Made by a program: the position numbers and the translations under genes. From positions 1,717-24,861 of the forward strand of contig PLWQ01000027.1 of NCBI GenBank assembly GCA_003165595.1: 23,145 bases of DNA, given 5' to 3'. This stretch comes from Fibrobacterota bacterium. GTDB taxonomy: Bacteria > Fibrobacterota > Chitinivibrionia > Chitinivibrionales > FEN-1185. Every line of letters starts with the position of its first letter. The stretch's first letter is position 1. This document shows, one piece after another, positions 1 to 6,814 of the stretch. The notes under the pieces were generated by a model, which was not told the origin of the DNA, searched no databases, and saw nothing but the letters and a program-made list of their open reading frames with translations.

Positions 1-739
1 TGTCAACCATCACGCTCGAAGTCGCGCCGCCCGAAAGCCCGTAGACCGAAAAGCCGCCGCTGTAACAAAAACAGTCGCAGAGCCGCCTGCCCGCCGCATA
101 GGAGGCGCATAGTCGCCGGTTGTCGCGCTGGTCAAAGAAGAAACCGGTCTTCTGTCCGCCCGCAAGATCGGCCCCGAACCTGAGGCCGTTTTCCAGAATA
201 GCAAGGTCGCTCGGAAGCTCGCCGGTAACGATTCCCTCTTGCAAAGAGAGGCCTTCGCGGACGCGCGCGTCGGCGTCGGAGCGCTCGAACACAAACGCGG
301 GCGCGCAGCATTCGGCAAGGGCGGCCAGCACGAACGAGCGCAACCGTTCCATGCCCGCGGTGAGAATCTGTACGCACACGCCGCCGGCGAACTTGTCGAC
401 AATGAGGCCGGGAAGGCGATCGCCTTCCGAATTGACAAGACGGCACGAATCCGTGCGGGTGTCGAGGATTGCGGCGCGCCGCCCAACGGCGTCTTTGATG
501 CGCTGCGCAAGAACGCCCTCGTCGAATCGCTCGCCGCGGAGCGCAACCATGCGAACGCGAATTGCCGAGTGCCCGTTGTAGAACCCCGTTCCAAGCACTT
601 CGCCAGACGCAGAAACCACGGTGCACAGATCGCCGGGCCCGGCGTTTCCTTGTTCCCGCGCCACGGCGCCCGAAAAAATCCAGGGATGTCCCATGCGGAC
701 GGGTTTGTCTTTGCCGTGCTTGAGGTGAAGGGTGAACAT
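1..739 (-). CDS. rlmI: Class I SAM-dependent 23S rRNA (cytosine-C5) methyltransferase, RlmI-like, 3' end outside the window
   Basis: This family transfers a methyl group from S-adenosylmethionine to a cytosine of 23S rRNA (C1962 for E. coli RlmI). Reading from the ATG at 739, the frame is open to the left edge, giving about 246 residues without a stop. The N-terminus (MFTLHLKHGKDKPVRMGHPW) is the PUA RNA-binding domain of the family. A central segment containing RLVNSEGDRLPGLIVDKF follows. Near residues 205-220 is the hallmark GGQKTGFFFDQRDNR, and then DCFCYSGGFSVYGL, which begins the SAM-binding Rossmann domain. The catalytic cysteine region lies beyond the edge. The start is 5 bp after the lpd stop, so the two are almost certainly cotranscribed. 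Family assignment is secure; the exact target base is inferred from the family. Confidence 0.9.
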   Translation of the reverse strand, partial: MFTLHLKHGKDKPVRMGHPWIFSGAVAREQGNAGPGDLCTVVSASGEVLGTGFYNGHSAIRVRMVALRGERFDEGVLAQRIKDAVGRRAAILDTRTDSCRLVNSEGDRLPGLIVDKFAGGVCVQILTAGMERLRSFVLAALAECCAPAFVFERSDADARVREGLSLQEGIVTGELPSDLAILENGLRFGADLAGGQKTGFFFDQRDNRRLCASYAAGRRLCDCFCYSGGFSVYGLSGGATSSVMVD

Positions 740-744
740 GGCCG

Positions 745-2097
745 TTACCGTAGCTGCGCCGCGGCGTCGCCGATTATTTCCGACAGCGTCGGATGCGGGA
801 AGACCACCTTCGAGAGATCGTCCACGGTAAGCCCGCGTTCGATAACGGCGGCCGCGCCCCAGATGATCTCCGAGCAGTTTCCGCCCAGCATGTGGACGCC
901 GAGCACCTTCCCGCTTTCCGCGTCGGCAACCACGCGTATCGTGCCGCGCTCACCGTCGGTTTCGGCAAGGTACCGACCATTATAGGTAAGCGGCAGGCGC
1001 GCCTCCACGGGCCGGAGGCCCAGTGCCGCGGCATCATCTTTTGTCAATCCAACCGAGGCTGCTTCCGGGTGGGTGTAGATCACCGAAGGGATCGCACGGT
1101 AATTGACGGAGTCCGCAGTCCCGAGCATGTCGTGAACGCATGCCTTCGCCTCGCGGAAGGCGGTGTGCGCGAGCATCGAGACGCCGTTGACGTCCCCTGC
1201 GGCCCAAACGCCGGAAACATTGGTGCGGCCCCGTTCGTCCGTTTTTATCGCGCCCTTCTCCAGGTGGACGCCAAGCGTTTCGAGACCGAACCCGGCGACC
1301 ACCGGTTTTCGACCAACGCTTATGAGGACGATATCGGCAGGAATCTCACTGCTCTTCCCGTCCGATTCGAAGGTAACCAAATGGTCGCCGATTGCGCTCA
1401 CTTTCGATTGCAGGCAAAAGGTTATTCCCTTTTTCTCCAGCTCCCGCTTGAGCGCGGCGGCAATGTCTTTGTCAAGCGGTCCGCCGATGGAGGGCAGAAT
1501 TTCAATGACGGTAACACGGCTGCCCGCCTCCGCGAAGAATGAGGCGAATTCGAGCCCGATGGCGCCGCCGCCTACAACGACGATTTTTGAAGGAATGGAA
1601 TCAACCGAGAGTATCTCCCGGTTGGTCATCACAAAATCCTGCTGCGCGCCGGGGACCGACAGCTTCATTGCCTCGGACCCGGTGCACACAAGGAGCCGCT
1701 GAGCCTCCCGCACCTCTCCCGCAGCCTCCACCCGGAAGCCGCCTTCGGTTCCACCAAGGATACGGGCGCAACCCGCGCACGTTTCAACCTTGCTTTTCGA
1801 AAGCGTGAAGGCGATGCCGTTGCGAAGGGTCTCCACGGTCTTTTGCTTCCGCGCCATAACGGTTGTCAGGTCAAACGATACCCCCGCGGCGGTCACGCCG
1901 AACGCGGCCGACGATTTGGCCGCGGAAAACAGCTTTACGCAATGCAGCAGTGTTTTTGACGGGATGCATCCTTCGTTGAGGCACACGCCGCCCAGGAGCC
2001 CCTTTTCGATGAGATAGGTCGACAGCCCCGCTTTGCCCGCGTGCTCCGCAGCCGCGTGGCCCGCGGGTCCGCCGCCGATGACAAGAAGGTTGAACAT
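745..2097 (-). CDS. lpdA: Dihydrolipoyl dehydrogenase (E3), 450 aa
   Basis: This flavoprotein disulfide oxidoreductase reoxidises dihydrolipoyl groups of 2-oxoacid dehydrogenase complexes or the glycine cleavage system, passing electrons through FAD to NAD+. The FAD-binding GGGPAGHAAAEHA is at residues 8-20. The redox-active disulfide is Cys39-Cys44 in GGVCLNEGCIPSK. The NAD-binding motif VVVGGGAIGLEFA lies near residues 170-185, and AAGDVNG marks the second FAD site. The C-terminal dimerisation domain carries the catalytic His435-Glu440 pair in HPTLSE. Length is normal for the family (450-480 aa). The start is supported by GAGGA about 7 nt upstream. The E1 and E2 partners are not next to it; a lipoyl-attachment enzyme lies about 20 kb away at 22146. 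A related FAD disulfide reductase is possible but less likely, since both motifs match Lpd. Confidence 0.95.
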   Translation of the reverse strand: MFNLLVIGGGPAGHAAAEHAGKAGLSTYLIEKGLLGGVCLNEGCIPSKTLLHCVKLFSAAKSSAAFGVTAAGVSFDLTTVMARKQKTVETLRNGIAFTLSKSKVETCAGCARILGGTEGGFRVEAAGEVREAQRLLVCTGSEAMKLSVPGAQQDFVMTNREILSVDSIPSKIVVVGGGAIGLEFASFFAEAGSRVTVIEILPSIGGPLDKDIAAALKRELEKKGITFCLQSKVSAIGDHLVTFESDGKSSEIPADIVLISVGRKPVVAGFGLETLGVHLEKGAIKTDERGRTNVSGVWAAGDVNGVSMLAHTAFREAKACVHDMLGTADSVNYRAIPSVIYTHPEAASVGLTKDDAAALGLRPVEARLPLTYNGRYLAETDGERGTIRVVADAESGKVLGVHMLGGNCSEIIWGAAAVIERGLTVDDLSKVVFPHPTLSEIIGDAAAQLR

Positions 2098-2141
2098 GTG
2101 CCGTCCTCGCGTTTGAGAATGTTTCCGAAACAGCCGCCAAG

Positions 2142-2171
2142 AAAATACCCATCCTTGCGCGGTGGAGTCAA
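2142..2171 (-). promoter_or_regulatory. Sigma70-type promoter for lpdA-rlmI
   Basis: On the minus strand TTGACT (2166-2171) is followed after 18 nt by TATTTT (2142-2147), about 45 nt before the lpdA ATG. Both hexamers are close to consensus and the spacing is acceptable. This is a motif reading only. Confidence 0.5.
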
Positions 2172-2192
2172 GACGAATAAAGGGAGTGGAAG

Positions 2193-2212
2193 ACCGGGTG
2201 ACGCGGCCCGGT
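2193..2212 (-). terminator. Possible terminator hairpin after the GNAT gene
   Basis: ACCGGG (2193-2198) and CCCGGT (2207-2212) form a 6-bp stem with an 8-nt loop, 21 bp beyond the GNAT stop. On the minus strand it is followed by a pyrimidine-rich but not uninterrupted T stretch, so its strength is doubtful. Confidence 0.3.
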
Positions 2213-2232
2213 GCGGGACGCGTCCTGAGAGC

Positions 2233-2766
2233 TTATCCTCCTGCCGAGGGGCACGCGATCCATGTTTTGTCTGCCAAGACCACCGATGTTTCAATCTGGC
2301 GGTCCGGAATCACCCAGTATTTCTTGAGCAACCTGTTCTTTGTTTCTTCGTCGACCGGAGTAAAGCCGTGTTTCCGGTAAAATGCAAGCGCCCACGTAGC
2401 GGCCTTCCATGTACCGATGAGAACCGGGCGGGTTGATTGCTTAGTGAGAAACGACAGCAGCGCACCGCCGATGCCGCTCCTGCGGGATTCCGTAAGCACG
2501 TACGCATGCCGGATCAGCGTCACGTCACTCACCCGTTGGATTCCCATGACGCCAAGCAGCCTCACGCCGTACCTGGCGCCGGAAAACGACACCCCCCGGT
2601 CGATTTCCCTGCGCAGATTGTCGCTTGACATATACGGATCGTGCCAGCAATCGCCCGGAATAACGCCCCTGTACGCTTGCGCGGCATCGTTAATGACGCC
2701 AAGGATCGTGTCGAAATCAGCCGGGGAACAGGGTTTAATTGTCAAAGTGGAAGGGGTGTGGAACAT
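2233..2766 (-). CDS. GNAT-family N-acetyltransferase, 177 aa
   Basis: This is a Gcn5-related acetyltransferase that would move an acetyl group from acetyl-CoA to an unknown small molecule or protein amine. The acetyl-CoA pyrophosphate-binding motif A is visible as VLTESRRSGIGGALLSFL (R-x-x-G-I-G type) near residues 88-105. It is followed by the LAFYRKHGF element near residue 130, which is typical of the C-terminal part of the fold. I chose the ATG at 2766, giving MFHTPSTLTIKPCSPADF. The longer frame would overlap the preceding gene, and the fold begins at about this point. No strong Shine-Dalgarno sequence is visible. The start lies 13 bp after the stop of the secreted protein gene, so it is probably the last gene of a three-gene unit. 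The substrate cannot be read from sequence. Confidence 0.85.
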   Translation of the reverse strand: MFHTPSTLTIKPCSPADFDTILGVINDAAQAYRGVIPGDCWHDPYMSSDNLRREIDRGVSFSGARYGVRLLGVMGIQRVSDVTLIRHAYVLTESRRSGIGGALLSFLTKQSTRPVLIGTWKAATWALAFYRKHGFTPVDEETKNRLLKKYWVIPDRQIETSVVLADKTWIACPSAGG

Positions 2767-2779
2767 TGGCCTGGCGGTT

Positions 2780-3271
2780 CTATTTCTTTGCAACCAGACT
2801 TTCGAAATTCGCCACGATCCTTGCCGCGACATCCTCCGGCCTCACACGTTTCGTGGCGGAAGCCACGGCATCCATCCCCCGGAGGCCGGGCTTCCACGCT
2901 TCACCGAGAATGTTGCATACGAGCATATTGGATTCTTCACCCGGTCCCGCCTGCGACTGCACGAACTTGCGGGCGGTTTCGGTAAGCTGCGAGGCCTTGA
3001 TCGCACTAAACAGGATCACGGCCCGGTACTGGCGCCGGTCTTGCTGGCCCAGGGTCGCGATGTCCACAATGACGACCTCGTATCCGCGCGATTCGAGACT
3101 GTCCTTTACAATTGCGGAAACCGTCTTCTCCATGTAGCTGGTCCCCATCGCGATGAGGACGCTGAGGGGCAGCGTGTCGTCGGGAAGCGTGGAATCGGTT
3201 TGTGCGGCAATCGGCGCGCTGCAGGCGAGGATCACGGCGGCGACGACTCTAAGGGGAATCAGAAGTTTCAT
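2780..3271 (-). CDS. Secreted flavodoxin-fold protein, 163 aa
   Basis: The protein begins with a clear signal peptide, MKLLIPLRVVAAVILACSAPIAAQ, with cleavage likely after AQ near residue 24. The mature part alternates strands and helices as in flavodoxin-like proteins: LSVLIAMGTSYMEKTV, then GYEVVIVDIATL, then YRAVILFSAIKA. The first loop (GTSYMEKT) sits where flavodoxins have the FMN phosphate-binding T-x-T-G-x-T, but it is degenerate, so FMN binding is uncertain. Export of a flavodoxin fold is unusual. I used the ATG at 3271 because the signal peptide starts there; the longer frame to 3307 adds a charged stretch before it. It lies 62 bp after the upstream membrane protein gene and 13 bp before the GNAT gene. 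No specific function can be given. Confidence 0.7.
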   Translation of the reverse strand: MKLLIPLRVVAAVILACSAPIAAQTDSTLPDDTLPLSVLIAMGTSYMEKTVSAIVKDSLESRGYEVVIVDIATLGQQDRRQYRAVILFSAIKASQLTETARKFVQSQAGPGEESNMLVCNILGEAWKPGLRGMDAVASATKRVRPEDVAARIVANFESLVAKK

Positions 3272-3333
3272 AGTGCAGCCCCTGTGCACCGGCCACGCTG
3301 CCGGCATCGGTACCTATCGAACATGCGCCGTTC

Positions 3334-3828
3334 CTACCGCGGTTTCTTGTCGGCTTTCTTATCCTGCGGCTGTTTCCGGGCCACAGACGCGGCCGCGACG
3401 TTCTTCCGTAACCTGTATCCGGAATAACCAAGGCTGCAGAGGAAAAGCGCTGCGAACAGAGAACAAAAGACGATGCTGGCATTGTTCTTCTTGTAGAACC
3501 ACGCCAACCCGGGGAACTTCTCGTAGTAGTAAACGGTAACGTACTGGGAGGAGTACCCCGTTTTGGGCGCCGCGGTCTTTCCGGAATATTCTTTGCCGTC
3601 AACCGTGTACCGCACCACCTCGTATTCCTGGTCTATGGTCTGCTTCCGCGAGGCGAATTCCTTTTTTGTATAGGAATCAACGACTTTCCCGGCGGTCATC
3701 TTTATGGTCCGATTGAGATTGGCGAATACGGCAATGCTCGCGAGACTCAACAGAACAAGGACAAGAGAGACGACGAAAAAAATCCCGGCGCTGGACGGTT
3801 TCTTTGCGACCTGTTGCGGTTGTTTCAT
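3334..3828 (-). CDS. Two-TM membrane protein with an extracytoplasmic domain, DUF3592-like, 164 aa
   Basis: A transmembrane helix lies near residues 14-37 (SAGIFFVVSLVLVLLSLASI) and a second near 117-138. The segment between them (about 40-112) contains VRYTVDGKEYSGKTAAP and QYVTVYYYEKFPG. This 'Y-x-V-x-G-K-x-Y' strand followed by 'V-x-V-Y-Y' and a Pro is the pattern of DUF3592-type small membrane proteins. The C-terminal tail is lysine-rich and probably cytoplasmic. The start at 3828 has GGAGG 8 nt upstream, whereas the longer frame has no matching signal. It is the first gene of the minus-strand cluster that continues with the flavodoxin-fold protein and the GNAT enzyme. No biochemical role is known for such proteins, and I do not assign one. 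Confidence 0.7.
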   Translation of the reverse strand: MKQPQQVAKKPSSAGIFFVVSLVLVLLSLASIAVFANLNRTIKMTAGKVVDSYTKKEFASRKQTIDQEYEVVRYTVDGKEYSGKTAAPKTGYSSQYVTVYYYEKFPGLAWFYKKNNASIVFCSLFAALFLCSLGYSGYRLRKNVAAASVARKQPQDKKADKKPR

Positions 3829-4173
3829 CCTGAGATCCTCCGCTGATGCATCATGGTTTGAATGGGGTAATTGATGCCCCGCTAATTTCAAATAAAATAG
3901 GTGTTGCCGCGAAAAAAAGACTTTAAGAATTTTGCTGCCGTAGCCGAAGGATCCCGCAGCACCACGACTACGACCGCATACAACTGTACAGGAGTAGACG
4001 CGAAAGCGAACCTGCGGGACCGGCAATTACAACCGGATGTACGCCCCGGTGAGCAGCCTGTAATGCGCTCGCTATGGGATTCTCGCCGCAGTGCTCCCCG
4101 AACTATTTTCCAGTGGGCGGGCGGATGTCTTGTGGTCTGCCGTTGAGAAGGTGTCAAGTTTCCGGGGAGGGCC
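3829..4173. other. Divergent intergenic region, 345 bp
   Basis: This lies between the divergent DUF3592-like and GlpM-like genes. I see the RBS of the minus-strand gene, a 10-bp perfect palindrome TGATGCATCA (3844-3853) just beyond it, and AT-rich sequence at 3880-3935 that could hold promoters. I could not identify convincing -35/-10 pairs. The open frames here have unlikely composition and no start signals. Confidence 0.5.
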
Positions 4174-4518
4174 ATGAACATCACCGAGGTCGCATTGCGC
4201 TTTATTGCCGGCGGCAGTCTTGTGGCGATCATATCACTTCTCGCAAAGGCAAAGCACCCGCTTCTGGCCGGGCTCTTCCTTCTGTTTCCCATGGTGACCC
4301 TGGTTGGGCTCTATTTCGCGGGGCATGCGGCGGGAGCTACCGATCTCAAGAAGATAGCCCTTTTCTCCATGATCGGTCTACCCGCAACACTTACGTTTCT
4401 TGGAACGTTCTACGCGCTCATCGGCAGAACGGGGCTCGTCCCGAGCCTGGCGTTGTCCACCGCGGCATGGTGCGTTGCGGCGGCGGTAATTGCAGGTGTT
4501 GTGAAGGCGTTTGCATAG
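4174..4518 (+). CDS. GlpM-like small integral membrane protein, 114 aa
   Basis: The protein is nearly all hydrophobic, with about four transmembrane helices: residues 5-24, 29-49, 60-84 and 89-113. The segment LLAKAKHPLLAGLFLLFPMVTL resembles the conserved first half of the GlpM family ('S-K-x-x-x-x-A-G-L-x-P-L-F-P'). GlpM was described in Pseudomonas as a membrane protein affecting alginate production, but its molecular role is not known. The start is supported by GGGGAGGG directly upstream. It is a single gene, followed by a short hairpin terminator and then the exonuclease gene. No neighbour suggests a pathway. Confidence 0.75.
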   Translation: MNITEVALRFIAGGSLVAIISLLAKAKHPLLAGLFLLFPMVTLVGLYFAGHAAGATDLKKIALFSMIGLPATLTFLGTFYALIGRTGLVPSLALSTAAWCVAAAVIAGVVKAFA

Positions 4519-4559
4519 GCAACCGTGGAACCGATGCGCAGCACGAACCCGTGTCGGGG

Positions 4560-4584
4560 AAAGGCTGTCCTAAAGCCTTTTCTT
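4560..4584 (+). terminator. Short intrinsic terminator after the GlpM-like gene
   Basis: AAAGGCT (4560-4566) pairs with AGCCTTT (4574-4580) around a 7-nt loop, followed by TCTT. The stem is short and the T tract modest, so termination is likely partial. Confidence 0.5.
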
Positions 4585-4650
4585 AATGTTGTCCCTGCGA
4601 TTTTTGCGTGAAGCGTTATTGCCCTCTTGGATCAGGAAGGATATTTCTCC

Positions 4651-5418
4651 ATGAAGATCCTCAGCTGGAACGTCAATGGAATCCGCGCGATTGCGAAAAA
4701 GGGAATGCTCGACTGGCTTGTGAAGGACGGCGCGGACGTTATCTGCCTGCAGGAAACGAAGGTGTTCGATCCTCAGGAGCTCGATCCGTCCTTCATGTCG
4801 CCCGGCGGTTATGCATCTTTCTGGAATTCCGCGCAAGAAAAGAAGGGATACAGCGGCGTGGTGATATATACAAAGCAACAGCCAAGAAAGGTCGAACGGG
4901 GACTCGGGGCAAAGGAATTCGACACCGAAGGCAGGACCATTGTCGCCTACTTCGACACGTTCGCCCTCCTCAACGTTTACTTTCCCAACGGCAAGCAGAA
5001 CGGCGACCGTCTCAAACATAAAATGGATTTCTACGACGCGTTTCTTTCTTTTTGCGACAGGCTGCAGAAGAAGATACCGCTTGTTATGTGCGGCGATTAC
5101 AACACGGCACACAAGGAACTGGACCTGGCGAGGCCCAGGGAGAACCAGGACGTGTCCGGCTTTCTACCCGCAGAACGCGCATGGATTGACAAATACGAGA
5201 ACCACGGGTATGTGGACACGCTCCGGATGCTCCGTACGGAAGGAAACCTGTATACCTGGTGGGACCTCAAAACCGGCGCGCGCGCACGGAACGTCGGCTG
5301 GCGCATAGACTATTTCTTCGTAAGCAAAGACATTGTCACGAATGTGAAAGACGCATTTATATTGAAGGACGTCATGGGTTCCGATCATTGTCCGATAGGA
5401 ATTGAACTCGCGCTGTAG
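4651..5418 (+). CDS. xth: Exodeoxyribonuclease III (AP endonuclease), 255 aa
   Basis: This is an enzyme of the EEP/exonuclease III family. It cuts DNA at abasic sites and degrades 3' ends, removing blocking groups during base excision repair. The family signatures appear in order: ILSWNVNGIRA at the start, VICLQETK (metal-binding Glu), GYSGVVIYTK, VMCGDYNTAHKELDL (catalytic Asp and Asn), RIDYFFVS, and GSDHCPIGIEL at the end (catalytic Asp-His). Length matches the family (250-270 aa). I chose the ATG at 4651 because AGGAAGGA sits 9 nt upstream and MKILSWNVNG is the usual N-terminus; an in-frame TTG at 4627 is less likely. It is preceded by a terminator and followed by the kinase gene with its own possible promoter. 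Confidence 0.95.
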   Translation: MKILSWNVNGIRAIAKKGMLDWLVKDGADVICLQETKVFDPQELDPSFMSPGGYASFWNSAQEKKGYSGVVIYTKQQPRKVERGLGAKEFDTEGRTIVAYFDTFALLNVYFPNGKQNGDRLKHKMDFYDAFLSFCDRLQKKIPLVMCGDYNTAHKELDLARPRENQDVSGFLPAERAWIDKYENHGYVDTLRMLRTEGNLYTWWDLKTGARARNVGWRIDYFFVSKDIVTNVKDAFILKDVMGSDHCPIGIELAL

Positions 5419-5434
5419 CCTGCGCAGCGACATG

Positions 5435-5463
5435 TTTTTTGGAGACTCAAGAAATGATATATT
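5435..5463 (+). promoter_or_regulatory. Possible extended -10 promoter for the kinase gene
   Basis: TGATATATT (5455-5463) fits an extended -10 element. The -35 position 17 nt upstream (5435-5440) is only TTTTTT. The same T run follows a 5-bp stem CGCTG/CAGCG (5411-5429) and may also serve as a weak terminator for xth. The leader to the ATG at 5543 would be about 75 nt. Confidence 0.35.
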
Positions 5464-5542
5464 TTAACCGGAGTAACTTGTGCGGGTCGTTTGCCCTGCC
5501 GGTGTGTTGCCGGCCCTCAAAGCGCGTGGCAGGATTTCCAAC

Positions 5543-6658
5543 ATGAATGACCAATCCGACACCAGCATACCCTTTGTCAAACTGGCGCTCGAACGCAAGC
5601 TTCTCACGGAGGAGCAGCTCGACCTCTGCAGGAACCTTGCAAAGAAGAGCAGAAAAATAGGCCTGGAGGCCTCGGTTGAAGATGTGCTGATTAGCAAAGG
5701 CTTCCTCACGCCCGAACAGGTACACGAGCTCACCGAAATCGGCCAGCTTACCGAGGATGGAAAGGTGTTCGGCGCCTACCGCGTGGGCGAGCTGATCGGC
5801 GAAGGGGGCATGGGAAAAGTTTACCGGGCGGTCCACGAATTCATGGGAAGGACCGTAGCGGTAAAAGTGATCAATGCATCGCTCACCAACGACAAGACAA
5901 ACGCGACGCGGTTCTTTCAGGAAATTCGTGCGCTTGCCAAGCTCACGCACCCAAATATCGTCACCATTTTCGACGCCGGCAGAATCAACCGCCGGTACTA
6001 TTTCGCCATGGAGCTTCTTCCCGGGCCGTCACTCAAGGCCTATGTCGACTCCAAGAAAATGCTTTCGGAAAGGGAGGCGCTTTCCCTGATCCGCGCCACC
6101 GCCCAGGCGCTCGCCCATGCGCACACGAAAAGCGTGGTTCACCGCGACGTGAAACCCGAGAACATCATTTTCGACGCAGCCGGAGCACCCAAGATCACCG
6201 ATTTCGGGCTTGTCATGCACCACGACGTCGATCACATGACCCTCACGCAGGAAGGCTGCCTGGTTGGATCGTTCTACTACACGTCGCCGGAACAGGTGGA
6301 CGGCAACCGCGACATCGACGGCAGGGCCGACATCTATTCCCTGGGCGCGACGCTTTACTATGCGCTTACGGGCAGAACGGTGTACACGGGCAATTCCCCG
6401 CAGGAGCTTCTTACCAAGCATCTTACCGGCAATTTCGTTTCACCCAAGAAGTACAACCCCGCCGTCTCACAGGCAACAGTGCGCATCCTCAGAAAGATGA
6501 TGGCGATAAAACGGGAGAAACGGTTTCAGTCCATGCAAGAGGTAATCGCGGCAATTGACGGACGCTCGCTGTGGCACAAGCTGATGAACGTCGCTTTGTA
6601 TGTACTTGCCGGTGCCGCATGCGTGGCGTTGGGCATGATGCTGGAGTTTATCCGGTAG
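5543..6658 (+). CDS. Membrane-anchored Ser/Thr protein kinase with N-terminal helical module, 371 aa
   Basis: This is a Hanks-type kinase that would phosphorylate Ser/Thr of unknown targets. The glycine loop GEGGMGKV is at residues 87-94, the ATP-anchoring Lys108 is in VAVKVI, the catalytic loop HRDVKPENII starts at 200 and DFG is at 220-222. The activation segment ends in TSPEQ, a common bacterial form of APE. Residues 10-75 form two short helical repeats (LALERKLLTEEQLDLC, VLISKGFLTPEQVHEL) like the N-terminal modules of GspE/MshE-type ATPases, known from other bacterial kinases. A single transmembrane helix (about 350-369) ends the protein, leaving almost nothing outside, so there is no extracytoplasmic sensor. 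The start at 5543 has AGGA 8 nt upstream. No phosphatase gene is adjacent, and the activating signal is unknown. Confidence 0.9.
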   Translation: MNDQSDTSIPFVKLALERKLLTEEQLDLCRNLAKKSRKIGLEASVEDVLISKGFLTPEQVHELTEIGQLTEDGKVFGAYRVGELIGEGGMGKVYRAVHEFMGRTVAVKVINASLTNDKTNATRFFQEIRALAKLTHPNIVTIFDAGRINRRYYFAMELLPGPSLKAYVDSKKMLSEREALSLIRATAQALAHAHTKSVVHRDVKPENIIFDAAGAPKITDFGLVMHHDVDHMTLTQEGCLVGSFYYTSPEQVDGNRDIDGRADIYSLGATLYYALTGRTVYTGNSPQELLTKHLTGNFVSPKKYNPAVSQATVRILRKMMAIKREKRFQSMQEVIAAIDGRSLWHKLMNVALYVLAGAACVALGMMLEFIR

Positions 6659-6676
6659 CGGCGGAGAAGACAAAGA

Positions 6677-6708
6677 TTCACCGCAGAGACACAGAGGACA
6701 CGGAGAAG
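6677..6708 (+). repeat. Copy of a dispersed extragenic repeat (TTCACCGCAGAGACACAGAG type)
   Basis: The stretch reads TTCACCGCAGAGACACAGAG and continues GACACGGAGAAG. It lies just after the kinase stop. A degenerate copy in opposite orientation is at 17591-17615. The motif is recalled from intergenic regions of many environmental genomes; its role is unknown. Confidence 0.55.
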
Positions 6709-6756
6709 ACATTTTCTATTGCAAGCGCATGCATCCCCGATCACGCGCACCCGAAT

Positions 6757-6795
6757 GCAAACGGGGCAGAAGCCACCGGCTCCTGCCCCGTTTGC
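6757..6795. terminator. Strong hairpin between convergent kinase and barrel-protein genes
   Basis: GCAAACGGGGCAG (6757-6769) and CTGCCCCGTTTGC (6783-6795) form a perfect 13-bp stem with a 13-nt loop. The genes on either side converge here, so it likely stops transcription from both. There is no long T tract on either strand. Confidence 0.75.
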
Positions 6796-6814
6796 TATCA
6801 ACAGGAAGACTTGA

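Noticed and set aside
239-985. A 248-codon plus-strand frame opposite rlmI and the end of lpdA
   Set aside because: It spans two well-supported minus-strand genes and has no family signature.
3901-4146. An 81-codon plus-strand frame in the gap before the GlpM-like gene
   Set aside because: It has no RBS, low-complexity threonines and no motif. Chance is more likely.
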